NCBI GenBank assembly: GCA_937880585.1 | Contig: CALFMR010000268.1 | Location: 1-9,270, forward strand | Origin: an uncultured Acidobacteriota bacterium | GTDB lineage: Bacteria; Acidobacteriota; Vicinamibacteria; Vicinamibacterales; SCN-69-37 | Direction: 5' to 3' | DNA length: 9,270 bases | Shown here: piece after piece, positions 1-4,931 of the stretch | How the letters are laid out: every line of letters starts with the position of its first letter | Numbering within the stretch: the first letter of the stretch is position 1 | Translations under genes and position numbers: made by a program | Notes under the pieces: generated by a model | What the model was told of the DNA's origin: nothing | What the model saw: the letters and a program-made list of their open reading frames with translations, nothing else | The model's database searches: none

Positions 1-1
1 T

Positions 2-112
2 TTCGGCGGCGGCTCGGGTGCGGAACGTGCCGAGGTTCCGGCGGTGGCCGGTCTTGGGATCGGGCTTGCTGGAGTAGAGACGGTACATGCCCTCGCGGAT
101 CTTGCGAATCAT
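2..112 (-). CDS. Small basic conserved-type protein, N-terminal 37 codons (partial at window edge)
   Basis: The reverse strand opens with ATG at 112-110 and reads without a stop to the window edge, beginning MIRKIREGMYRLYSSKPD and ending near LGTFRTRAAAE. A near-perfect Shine-Dalgarno GGAAGGAG (120-127) sits 7 bases upstream, which strongly supports translation. The peptide is rich in Lys and Arg. The pattern of basic residues, then 'tGhRRnLGTFrTraaAE', resembles small stand-alone proteins seen in many proteobacterial and acidobacterial genomes, and also the AP2-like N-terminal arm domain of tyrosine recombinases ('GTFxTkxeAe'). Because the C-terminus is outside the window I cannot tell a roughly 50-residue stand-alone protein from the start of an integrase. 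The stand-alone form seems more likely since nothing else mobile is visible. Function unknown. It is transcribed divergently from the zinc metallopeptidase gene. Confidence 0.72.
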   Translation of the reverse strand, partial: MIRKIREGMYRLYSSKPDPKTGHRRNLGTFRTRAAAE

Positions 113-178
113 GGCAGGACTCCTTCCCTCGGAGCGGAACGCCTATGCTAGTGTACCGTTCCACCAAGGGGCGTCGCC
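113..178. promoter_or_regulatory. Divergent intergenic region with ribosome-binding sites and possible promoter
   Basis: These 66 bases separate two divergent starts. They contain GGAAGGAG for the minus gene (120-127 on the plus coordinates) and AAGGGG (166-171) 7 bases before the plus-strand ATG at 179. Between them lies TATGCT (144-149), a plausible plus-strand -10 element that would give a leader of about 22 bases; on the other strand TACACT (150-155) could serve as a -10. No convincing -35 hexamer was found for either, so the promoter assignment is tentative, whereas the two ribosome-binding sites are clear. Confidence 0.4.
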
Positions 179-1024
179 ATGCGTTGGACATCACGAGGCC
201 GAAGCGCGGACATCGAAGATCGTCGCGGCAGCGGCGGCTTCGGCATGCGCCGCGTCGCGCCGATCGGTCTCGGCGGCGTCGTCATTCTCTTCGCGCTGAG
301 CCTCTTGACGGGACAGAACTTTCTGTCGGTCCTCGATACCGACGGCGGCGGACCAGCAGCCATCGACACGCCAGGTCCTACGGCGCCCGGCTCGACCTCT
401 CCGGCAGACGAGCGCATGGTCGACTTCGTGTCGTTCGTCCTCGACGACGCGCAGAACACGTGGCAGCAGATTCTCGGCTCGCGCTATCGGCACGCGAAGC
501 TCGTCCTCTTCCGTGATGACGTCCAGTCGGCATGCGGCATGGCCGAGTCGGCGACGGGTCCCTTCTACTGCCCCGCCGACGAACGCGTCTACATCGACCT
601 CGGCTTCTACGACGAGCTGCGCCAGCAGTTCGGCGCGAGCGGTGACTTCGCGCAGGCCTACGTCCTGACGCATGAGATCGGCCATCACGTGCAGAAGCTG
701 CTCGGCACGGAAGAGGCCGTGCGACAGGCACAGGACGCGAACCCGAGCCGCGTGAACGATCTCTCGGTCCGGCTCGAACTGCAGGCCGATTGCTACGCGG
801 GCGTCTGGGGCCACTCGACGGCGCAACGCAACATCCTCGAACAGGGCGACGTCGAGGAAGGACTGAACGCGGCGGCGTCGATTGGGGACGACCGGATCCA
901 GCGGATGTCGGGCTCGAGAGTGGCGCCGGAACGGTTTACGCACGGCTCCTCAGCCCAACGAGTCGAATGGTTCAAGAGAGGGATGGACACGGGGGATATT
1001 AAAGCCTGTGACACCTTTCAGTAG
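179..1024 (+). CDS. ypfJ: Membrane-anchored neutral zinc metallopeptidase (YpfJ/PF04228 family)
   Basis: The 281-residue protein matches the neutral zinc metallopeptidase family, whose members are bitopic membrane proteins with a periplasmic catalytic domain. A short cytoplasmic N-terminus, rich in Arg and Gly, precedes one hydrophobic segment at about residues 27-44. A Pro/Thr/Gly-rich linker follows (about 55-77), then the catalytic domain. The zinc site is HEIGHH at 165-170 (His165, His169, catalytic Glu166), and RLELQADCYAG (about 198-208) carries the likely third ligand Glu200. Cys119 and Cys131 flank the 'SACG...FYCP' segment typical of the family and could form a disulfide; further cysteines are at 205 and 277. 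The start at 179 is fixed by AAGGGG 7 bases upstream. Length is normal for the family (about 280-300). Physiological substrates are not known for this family. It is transcribed alone, divergent from the small basic protein and convergent with the cation transporter. The gene name follows the E. coli homologue. Confidence 0.93.
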   Translation: MRWTSRGRSADIEDRRGSGGFGMRRVAPIGLGGVVILFALSLLTGQNFLSVLDTDGGGPAAIDTPGPTAPGSTSPADERMVDFVSFVLDDAQNTWQQILGSRYRHAKLVLFRDDVQSACGMAESATGPFYCPADERVYIDLGFYDELRQQFGASGDFAQAYVLTHEIGHHVQKLLGTEEAVRQAQDANPSRVNDLSVRLELQADCYAGVWGHSTAQRNILEQGDVEEGLNAAASIGDDRIQRMSGSRVAPERFTHGSSAQRVEWFKRGMDTGDIKACDTFQ

Positions 1025-1034
1025 ATAGATAGTC

Positions 1035-1180
1035 GGTTCCGGGTTCCGGGTTCCGGGTTGGAGGTGCCAGGTTCTTCGACCGGGTTCCGGGTTCGACGAG
1101 GGTTTCCGGTTCGAGGGGGTGCCAGGTTCCCCGTTCGGGTTCCCGGGCGCGACCGGTTCGGCGCGCCGTTCCAGGTTCGC
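1035..1180 (+). repeat. Degenerate GGGTTCC tandem repeat cluster
   Basis: The cluster begins with GGTTCC (1035-1040), followed by two perfect GGGTTCC units (1041-1047, 1048-1054) and a partial GGGTT (1055-1059). It recurs as GGGTTCCGGGTTC (1082-1094) and in decayed form (GGTTTCCGGTTCG, CGTTCGGGTTCCC, ACCGGTTCGG) to about 1180. A secondary direct repeat, GGTGCCAGGTTC, occurs at 1063-1074 and 1118-1129, so the heptamer array itself seems to be embedded in a larger duplicated unit of about 55 bases. The G-runs are all on the plus strand, in the sense orientation of the 3' untranslated region of the peptidase mRNA. Confidence 0.8.
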
Positions 1181-1215
1181 ACGTCCGCATCCCTTCCAAA
1201 CAACGACCGCTCTTC

Positions 1216-1309
1216 CTTCGCGGCTTCGCGGCTTCGCGTGAGACCCTTCGCGTTTTTGTGTGAGCGGCTTCGCGTGAGGTCACTTCTAGCTTCCGGCTTC
1301 ACACTTCTA
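1216..1309 (+). repeat. CTTCGCG and ACTTCTA direct repeats
   Basis: CTTCGCG occurs at 1216-1222, 1224-1230, 1232-1238, 1246-1252 and 1268-1274. The longer 13-base string GGCTTCGCGTGAG occurs twice (1230-1242 and 1266-1278), 36 bases apart, with GTTTTTGTGTG between them. Immediately downstream ACTTCTA occurs at 1282-1288 and 1303-1309. On the minus strand these read as CGCGAAG and TAGAAGT units. They sit just past the stop codon of the cation transporter gene and so lie in its 3' untranslated region. Confidence 0.75.
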
Positions 1310-1321
1310 ACTCGACCAGCG

Positions 1322-2239
1322 TCAGTGCTCAGGCGCTGGCTCGATGTGTACCAGCACCTCGGCGACCCAGGCGAGCTCGGCGCGGATGCGGGCGGCGACG
1401 TCGTGTGCGATTTCGTGGGAGGCGCGGACCGTCATCTCCGGGTCGACCTCGATGTGCAGGTCGACGTGATATTGGAGGCCGGTCTTGCGCGCGCGCTGCT
1501 TCTCGACGGCCTTCACGCCCGGCACCGCGAGGGCGATGGCGCGTAGGTTTTCCGTCAACGCCGGGTCGGGCATCGTGTCCATCAGGTCCATCGACGCGTC
1601 GCGCACCACGCGCACGCCGGTGATGACGACGATGATGCCGACAGCGAAGCCGCCGTAGTGATCGGCAGCCAGGAAGCGCGTCGGATCCAGACGCGCGAGG
1701 CCCACCGCGGCGAGCGCGGCGGCGGCGCCGACGATGTCGACCGAGTCGTTCCACGCATCGGCCACGAGGCTCGTGCTGCCACTGCGTCGTCCTGCGCGGA
1801 ACTTGATCACGGCCATCGTCGATCGCACCGCGATGACGAAGACGAGCGCCCGAATGGCCGCTCGGCCCGGCGGGCCGGTCGTCGCCTCGGCAATGGCGAC
1901 CGATCGATATGCGATCCCGGCGCCGCCAAGGATCAGCAGCAGGCCGACGCCGAGTCCGGCCAACGTCTCGACGCGGCCGTGTCCGTACGGATGTTCGGCA
2001 TCAGCGGGACGCGCGGCGAACGTCAGGCCGGCGAGGACGACCGCTGCCGCGAGCACGTCGCCCAGCGCTTCGAAGCCGGCCGCCACGACCGACGTCGAGC
2101 CGGCCATGACACCGACGGCCAGGTTCACGATGGCCAGCACGGCGCTCGTCCACACGCTCGCGATGGCGATGCGGCGGGCGAGACGCTGGTGACGAATGAC
2201 GTCGGGCGAGGGCGCCGGACGATGACCGGCCATCGTCAC
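1322..2239 (-). CDS. Cation diffusion facilitator (CDF) family divalent metal transporter
   Basis: The 305-residue protein has the CDF layout: a basic cytoplasmic N-terminus, six hydrophobic segments within about residues 24-212, and a cytoplasmic ferredoxin-like domain at about 225-305. CDF proteins are proton-coupled dimers that export Zn, Mn, Fe, Co or Cd. Diagnostic sequence includes HPYGHGRVETLAG (83-95) after helix 2, LDPTRFLAADHYGGFAVG (184-201) leading into helix 6, and a C-terminal domain with YHVDLHIEVDP (257-267), His275 and VHIEP (297-301). The helix 2 and helix 5 positions that form transport site A are Glu57/Asp61 and Asn164/Asp168, not the DxxxD/HxxxD of zinc exporters, so the metal cannot be assigned. 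The start is GTG at 2239, whose GTGA overlaps the msrA stop by 4 bases; ATG at 2233 is an equally possible start two codons in. Last gene of the msrB-msrA operon. Confidence 0.9.
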   Translation of the reverse strand: MTMAGHRPAPSPDVIRHQRLARRIAIASVWTSAVLAIVNLAVGVMAGSTSVVAAGFEALGDVLAAAVVLAGLTFAARPADAEHPYGHGRVETLAGLGVGLLLILGGAGIAYRSVAIAEATTGPPGRAAIRALVFVIAVRSTMAVIKFRAGRRSGSTSLVADAWNDSVDIVGAAAALAAVGLARLDPTRFLAADHYGGFAVGIIVVITGVRVVRDASMDLMDTMPDPALTENLRAIALAVPGVKAVEKQRARKTGLQYHVDLHIEVDPEMTVRASHEIAHDVAARIRAELAWVAEVLVHIEPAPEH

Positions 2240-2808
2240 GCGGTGCAGCGTACGCCGGTGCCGCCGAGACCGCAGTAGCCGCCGGGATTCTTGGCGAGAT
2301 ACTGCTGGTGATAGTCCTCGGCGTAGTAGAACGGCGGCGCGTCGGCGATCTCGGTCGTGATGGCGTCGAAGCCGTGCCGCGCGAGCTCGGCCGCGTAGGC
2401 CGCGCGCGTCCGCTCGGCCGACGCGCGCTGGGCGTCTGACGACGTGTAGATCGCCGAGCGATATTGGGTCCCGACGTCATTGCCCTGCTGCATGCCCTGC
2501 GTCGGATCGTGGCTCTCCCAGAAGACGCGCAGGAGATCGTCGTAGGACACCTTCGCCGGATCGAACACGACGAGCACGACCTCGGCGTGACCGGTCAAAC
2601 CCGAACACACCTCCTCGTATGTGGGATTCGGCGTGTGGCCGCCCGCATATCCAACGGCCGTGGTGTAGACGCCCGGCGTCTGCCAGAACTTGCGCTCGGC
2701 GCCCCAGAAGCAGCCGAGGCCGAACACGGCCTGTTCGAGTCCAGCGGGAAACGGCGGCACGAGCGGCGTGCCGAGCACGACGTGCCGATCCGGCACACGC
2801 ATCGGCAT
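2236..2808 (-). CDS. msrA: Peptide-methionine (S)-S-oxide reductase MsrA
   Basis: MsrA reduces the S epimer of methionine sulfoxide in proteins and free methionine, using thioredoxin as reductant. The 190-residue protein has the signature GCFWG at 32-36, with nucleophilic Cys33. Further family landmarks are GYAGG (53-57), PTYEEVCSGLTGHAE (62-76), FWESHDPTQ (96-104), GNDVGTQYRS (109-118) and the C-terminal DYHQQYLAKNPGGYCG segment. Cys179 and Cys188 match the two recycling cysteines of three-cysteine MsrA enzymes. No signal peptide is evident, so it is probably cytoplasmic. The ATG at 2808 is preceded by AAGGGA (2815-2820) with a 6-base spacer; a second ATG two codons downstream is possible. 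It lies 43 bases after msrB and overlaps the transporter gene by GTGA, indicating one transcript and translational coupling. Confidence 0.96.
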   Translation of the reverse strand: MPMRVPDRHVVLGTPLVPPFPAGLEQAVFGLGCFWGAERKFWQTPGVYTTAVGYAGGHTPNPTYEEVCSGLTGHAEVVLVVFDPAKVSYDDLLRVFWESHDPTQGMQQGNDVGTQYRSAIYTSSDAQRASAERTRAAYAAELARHGFDAITTEIADAPPFYYAEDYHQQYLAKNPGGYCGLGGTGVRCTA

Positions 2809-2835
2809 CTAGAGTCCCTTCAGCGCCTCGTTCAT
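2809..2835 (-). other. Possible 9-codon mini-ORF abutting msrA
   Basis: In the msrB-msrA spacer, ATG at 2835-2833 begins MNEALKGL and ends with TAG at 2811-2809, directly against the msrA ATG at 2808 and in the same frame. An imperfect CGCAGG lies immediately before the ATG, too close for an optimal ribosome-binding site. It may be chance, a trace of an earlier upstream msrA start, or a coupling leader. No functional claim is made. Confidence 0.15.
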
Positions 2836-2851
2836 CCTGCGAAGGACGGTT

Positions 2852-3292
2852 TTATCGATCCGGAATCGCATCCCGTGCGGGATCCTCCGGCCACCCCGGC
2901 CGGAACTTCATCGACGTGCCGTTCATGCAGTATCGCAGACCGGTCGGCTTGGGGCCGTCGTCGAACACGTGGCCGAGATGGCCGCCGCAGCGGCTGCAAT
3001 GTGCTTCGACGCGGCGCATGCCGTGCGATTCATCGAGGCTCGTGGCAACCGAGCCGTCGACTGGCGCGTAGAAGCTGGGCCAGCCCGTGCCGCTTTCGTA
3101 CTTGGTGCCGGAGTCGAAGAGCGGCTGCCCGCAGCCGGCGCACACGAACGTCCCGGCCCGCTTCTCGACATTCAGCGGGCTGGATCCGCGCGGCTCGGTG
3201 CCGTGCTGACGCAAGACGGCGTACTGGTCGGGCGCGAGTTGCTCGCGCCACTCGTCGTCGGTCCGGCGGACCGTGAACTCCTGGTCACTCAT
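2852..3292 (-). CDS. msrB: Peptide-methionine (R)-S-oxide reductase MsrB
   Basis: MsrB reduces the R epimer of methionine sulfoxide in proteins, complementing MsrA. I place the start at ATG 3292 (MSDQEFTVRRTDDEW), because GAGGAG (3300-3305) lies exactly 7 bases upstream; a TTG two codons earlier lacks this spacing. The product is 146 residues, normal for the family. Structural zinc is held by two CxxC pairs, Cys51/Cys54 (CAGC) and Cys99/Cys102 (CSRC). The core includes SGTGWPSFYAPV (67-78), CGGHLGHVFDDGP and RYCMNG with catalytic Cys122. The only cysteines are the four zinc ligands and the catalytic one. Thr69 occupies the position where many MsrBs, including the E. coli enzyme (SGCGWPSF), carry the resolving cysteine. 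No signal peptide. First gene of the msrB-msrA-transporter operon, divergent from the gene at 3343. Confidence 0.96.
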   Translation of the reverse strand: MSDQEFTVRRTDDEWREQLAPDQYAVLRQHGTEPRGSSPLNVEKRAGTFVCAGCGQPLFDSGTKYESGTGWPSFYAPVDGSVATSLDESHGMRRVEAHCSRCGGHLGHVFDDGPKPTGLRYCMNGTSMKFRPGWPEDPARDAIPDR

Positions 3293-3342
3293 GGGCAATC
3301 TCCTCGGGAACGGCGCGGGGGCGCTGCGCTAGAATCGGCGCC
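3293..3342. promoter_or_regulatory. Divergent promoter region; likely leaderless plus-strand promoter
   Basis: These 50 bases separate the divergent msrB and 3343 genes. On the plus strand TAGAAT (3330-3335) is a good -10 match and ends 7 bases before the ATG at 3343. Transcription would then start at or next to the start codon and give a leaderless or nearly leaderless message, in line with the absence of a Shine-Dalgarno site before 3343. No clear -35 hexamer was seen. For msrB the GAGGAG ribosome-binding site (3300-3305) is clear, but no strong minus-strand -10 was recognised. Confidence 0.45.
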
Positions 3343-4002
3343 ATGCTGCGACCGGGCCGCCTCCTCATGTTGGCACTCCTCGGCGCGGTAATCTACGTAG
3401 GCTTCTTCGCCGAGCCGGCGAGCAGCCGGGATCCGGGCGCGTTCGACCCGGCGGCGGCGGCCACGCACGAGGCCGCCATCTGGCAGTCCGCGGCGGCGCG
3501 CGAAGACTTCGGCGTGTACTTCAACACCGTGTTACTGCTCCGAGACCTGCACGGCTACACCTGGTTCCGCGCCGCTCGCGCGGCCTACCCGCTGTCGCAC
3601 GCGACGCTCTCGTTCGTCGGACAGCGGGAGAAATACGAGCGGCTGCTCCCCGATCTGCAGGAGGCGGCCGAAGACGAGAAGGCCTGGACGTCGGCGTCCT
3701 TCGATCCGGCGGCCGTCGCGACCGCGCAGCTGACGGCCTGGATCGCGCCGCGCACCCCAGGCATCGATCAGGAAGACGTCGCCGAGCCGATCGCCGATGA
3801 GCTGGCGCTGCGCTACGACGTGTCGGCGGGCCTCGTGATGGAGGCGGCGCTTCAGCGCGCAAATGCGTTGGCGCTCAGCGGCGAAGGCGGCGTCGACCCG
3901 GACTGGCCCTCAATCACGCGCATGCTCACCGCCTCGTACGCGTCGCTCGGCGACGCGCTGCGGCGGACTCACGCTCGACGCGCGCCGCGCACGGCGCCGT
4001 GA
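3343..4002 (+). CDS. Unrecognised exported or membrane-anchored protein, patatin partner
   Basis: I do not recognise this 219-residue protein with confidence. The N-terminus (MLRPGRLLMLALLGAVIYVG) has two arginines followed by a hydrophobic stretch at about 7-22 and a small-residue region (AEPASS, 23-28). It is therefore either a cleavable signal peptide or a single anchor, with the rest outside the cytoplasm. There is no lipobox cysteine; the protein has no cysteine at all. The mature part appears mostly helical. It has an aromatic segment, FGVYFNTVLLLRDLHGYTWF (about 56-75), a tract AYPLSHATLSFVGQREKYERLLPDL (about 81-105), and acidic helices around 145-160. A C-terminal DPDWPSITRMLTASYASL (185-202) is followed by a basic tail. 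No catalytic motif is evident. It overlaps the downstream patatin-like gene by GTGA, so the two are almost certainly co-translated and probably functionally linked. The start at 3343 lacks a Shine-Dalgarno and fits a leaderless promoter. Confidence 0.8.
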   Translation: MLRPGRLLMLALLGAVIYVGFFAEPASSRDPGAFDPAAAATHEAAIWQSAAAREDFGVYFNTVLLLRDLHGYTWFRAARAAYPLSHATLSFVGQREKYERLLPDLQEAAEDEKAWTSASFDPAAVATAQLTAWIAPRTPGIDQEDVAEPIADELALRYDVSAGLVMEAALQRANALALSGEGGVDPDWPSITRMLTASYASLGDALRRTHARRAPRTAP

Positions 4003-4922
4003 CCGCGCCGCGACTCATCGATCTGCTCCGCGCACGGGCCGTCCGCGGCAGCCGTCCCCCGCACGACGATGGCGCGCGTATCGCACTCGCCGTCGAGGGC
4101 GGCGCGATGCGGGGTGTCATTTCGGCCGGCATGGTGTGGGCGCTCGAGGACCTGCACCTGACGCACGCGTTCGACGCCGTCTACGGATCGTCAGGAGGCG
4201 CGATCAACGCGGCCTATTTCCTCGCGGGCCAGGCCGGCGTCGGCACGACGGTCTACTTCGAGGACATCAACAACCGGCATTTCATCGATCTCCGGCGCGC
4301 CCTCGTCGGCCGGCCCATCGTCGATCTCGGGTTCCTGCTCGATGACGTGGCCACGCGCAGGAAGCCGCTGGCGGTCGATCGCGTCCTGGCGCATCCGACC
4401 CCGCTCTCCGTCGTCGCGACCGATGTCGAGCGCGAAGCCGCGGTGACGCTCAACGGATTCCGCACACCAGCCGATCTCTTCGGCGCCCTGCGCGCCAGCG
4501 CAACGATGCCGATCGTGGCGGGAGGACCGCACGTGTACGGCGGGCGGCGGTATCTCGACGCGTCGCTCTCCGAGCCGATTCCCGCGCGCGCGGCGGAGGC
4601 TGACGGCTACACGCACGTCCTCGTGCTGCTCACGCGCGGCCCGGGCATGCGGCCGCACCCCTCGGCGTTCGATCGCTACTTCGTCGCGCCGCGACTGCGG
4701 CGCATCTCGCCACGTCTCGCGACCGACTACCTGACGCGCGCGGCTCCGTACGCCGATCTCGTGCGGATCCTCGACTCGGGCCTCGGCCCGCTGGGTCACG
4801 CGAAGGTGACGGCGATCCGCGTGACGGACTGGCCCATCCACAAACTCGAGCGCCGCCGCTCGATCCTCGAAGCCGGCGCCCAACGTGGGTACGAAGCCGT
4901 CATCGCGGCGTTTGGGGAGTGA
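3999..4922 (+). CDS. Patatin-like phospholipase/acylhydrolase (YjjU-like)
   Basis: The 307-residue protein has the Ser-Asp dyad architecture of patatin-like acyl hydrolases, which release fatty acids from phospholipids or other acyl esters. Visible motifs are the oxyanion-hole loop VEGGAMRGV (32-40), the nucleophile elbow GSSGG (63-67) with Ser65, and the catalytic Asp187 in YLDAS (185-189), a variant of the usual DGG/DGA. The order of motifs, the DxSxxxPIPARAAEADG segment and the LLTRGPG string (211-217) resemble the E. coli YjjU type more than ExoU or the RssA type. No signal peptide or transmembrane segment is evident, so it is probably cytoplasmic or peripheral on the inner membrane. The start is GTG at 3999, overlapping the upstream stop (GTGA); no Shine-Dalgarno is seen, consistent with translational coupling. 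Its 3' end is only 9 bases from the convergent VWFA gene. The natural substrate is unknown. Confidence 0.9.
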   Translation: MTAPRLIDLLRARAVRGSRPPHDDGARIALAVEGGAMRGVISAGMVWALEDLHLTHAFDAVYGSSGGAINAAYFLAGQAGVGTTVYFEDINNRHFIDLRRALVGRPIVDLGFLLDDVATRRKPLAVDRVLAHPTPLSVVATDVEREAAVTLNGFRTPADLFGALRASATMPIVAGGPHVYGGRRYLDASLSEPIPARAAEADGYTHVLVLLTRGPGMRPHPSAFDRYFVAPRLRRISPRLATDYLTRAAPYADLVRILDSGLGPLGHAKVTAIRVTDWPIHKLERRRSILEAGAQRGYEAVIAAFGE

Positions 4923-4931
4923 AGGGCGCCT

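Larger units (their letters stand above)
1025..1321. repeat. Intergenic mosaic of three short direct-repeat families; no gene seen
   Basis: This 297-base stretch lies between the 3' ends of two convergent genes. It begins with tandem TAGA units that include the stop codon of the peptidase gene. Three zones follow: GGGTTCC-type repeats (about 1035-1180), CTTCGCG-type repeats (about 1216-1280) and CTTCTA/CTTC-type repeats (about 1282-1309). The repeats are direct, not inverted, and no hairpin terminator followed by a T-run is evident. The reading frames that cross the region encode only repeated 'RNPEPGT'-like strings, so I regard them as non-coding. Comparable degenerate strings occur between genes in some high-GC bacterial genomes, to my recollection, but their function and origin are unknown. 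Confidence 0.75.

Noticed and set aside
191..943. Long open frame opposite the metallopeptidase gene (minus strand)
   Set aside because: It lies entirely within ypfJ, has a composition dominated by Arg, Ala and Val typical of antisense frames in GC-rich DNA, and has no recognisable domain or ribosome-binding site.
999..1302. Two overlapping minus-strand frames of 94 codons across the repeat region
   Set aside because: They encode repeated RNPEPGT and EPGT strings simply because the DNA is a heptamer repeat; no initiation site, and the region is better explained as a non-coding repeat mosaic.
1035..1309. Possible CRISPR array
   Set aside because: The repeats are 7-13 bases, irregularly spaced, and grade into one another with no unique spacers of constant size; no cas gene is nearby.
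1658..2278. 206-codon plus-strand frame opposite the CDF transporter
   Set aside because: It is a shadow of the transporter gene, with low-complexity Arg/Gly/Asp composition and no domain, while the opposite strand has clear CDF motifs.
2464..3276. 270-codon plus-strand frame opposite msrA and msrB
   Set aside because: It spans two genes with unmistakable catalytic motifs on the other strand and ends in Arg/Ser/Ala-rich nonsense.
4191..4883. 230-codon minus-strand frame opposite the patatin-like gene
   Set aside because: No ribosome-binding site or domain; the plus strand has the GxSxG and Asp motifs and an overlapping operon partner.
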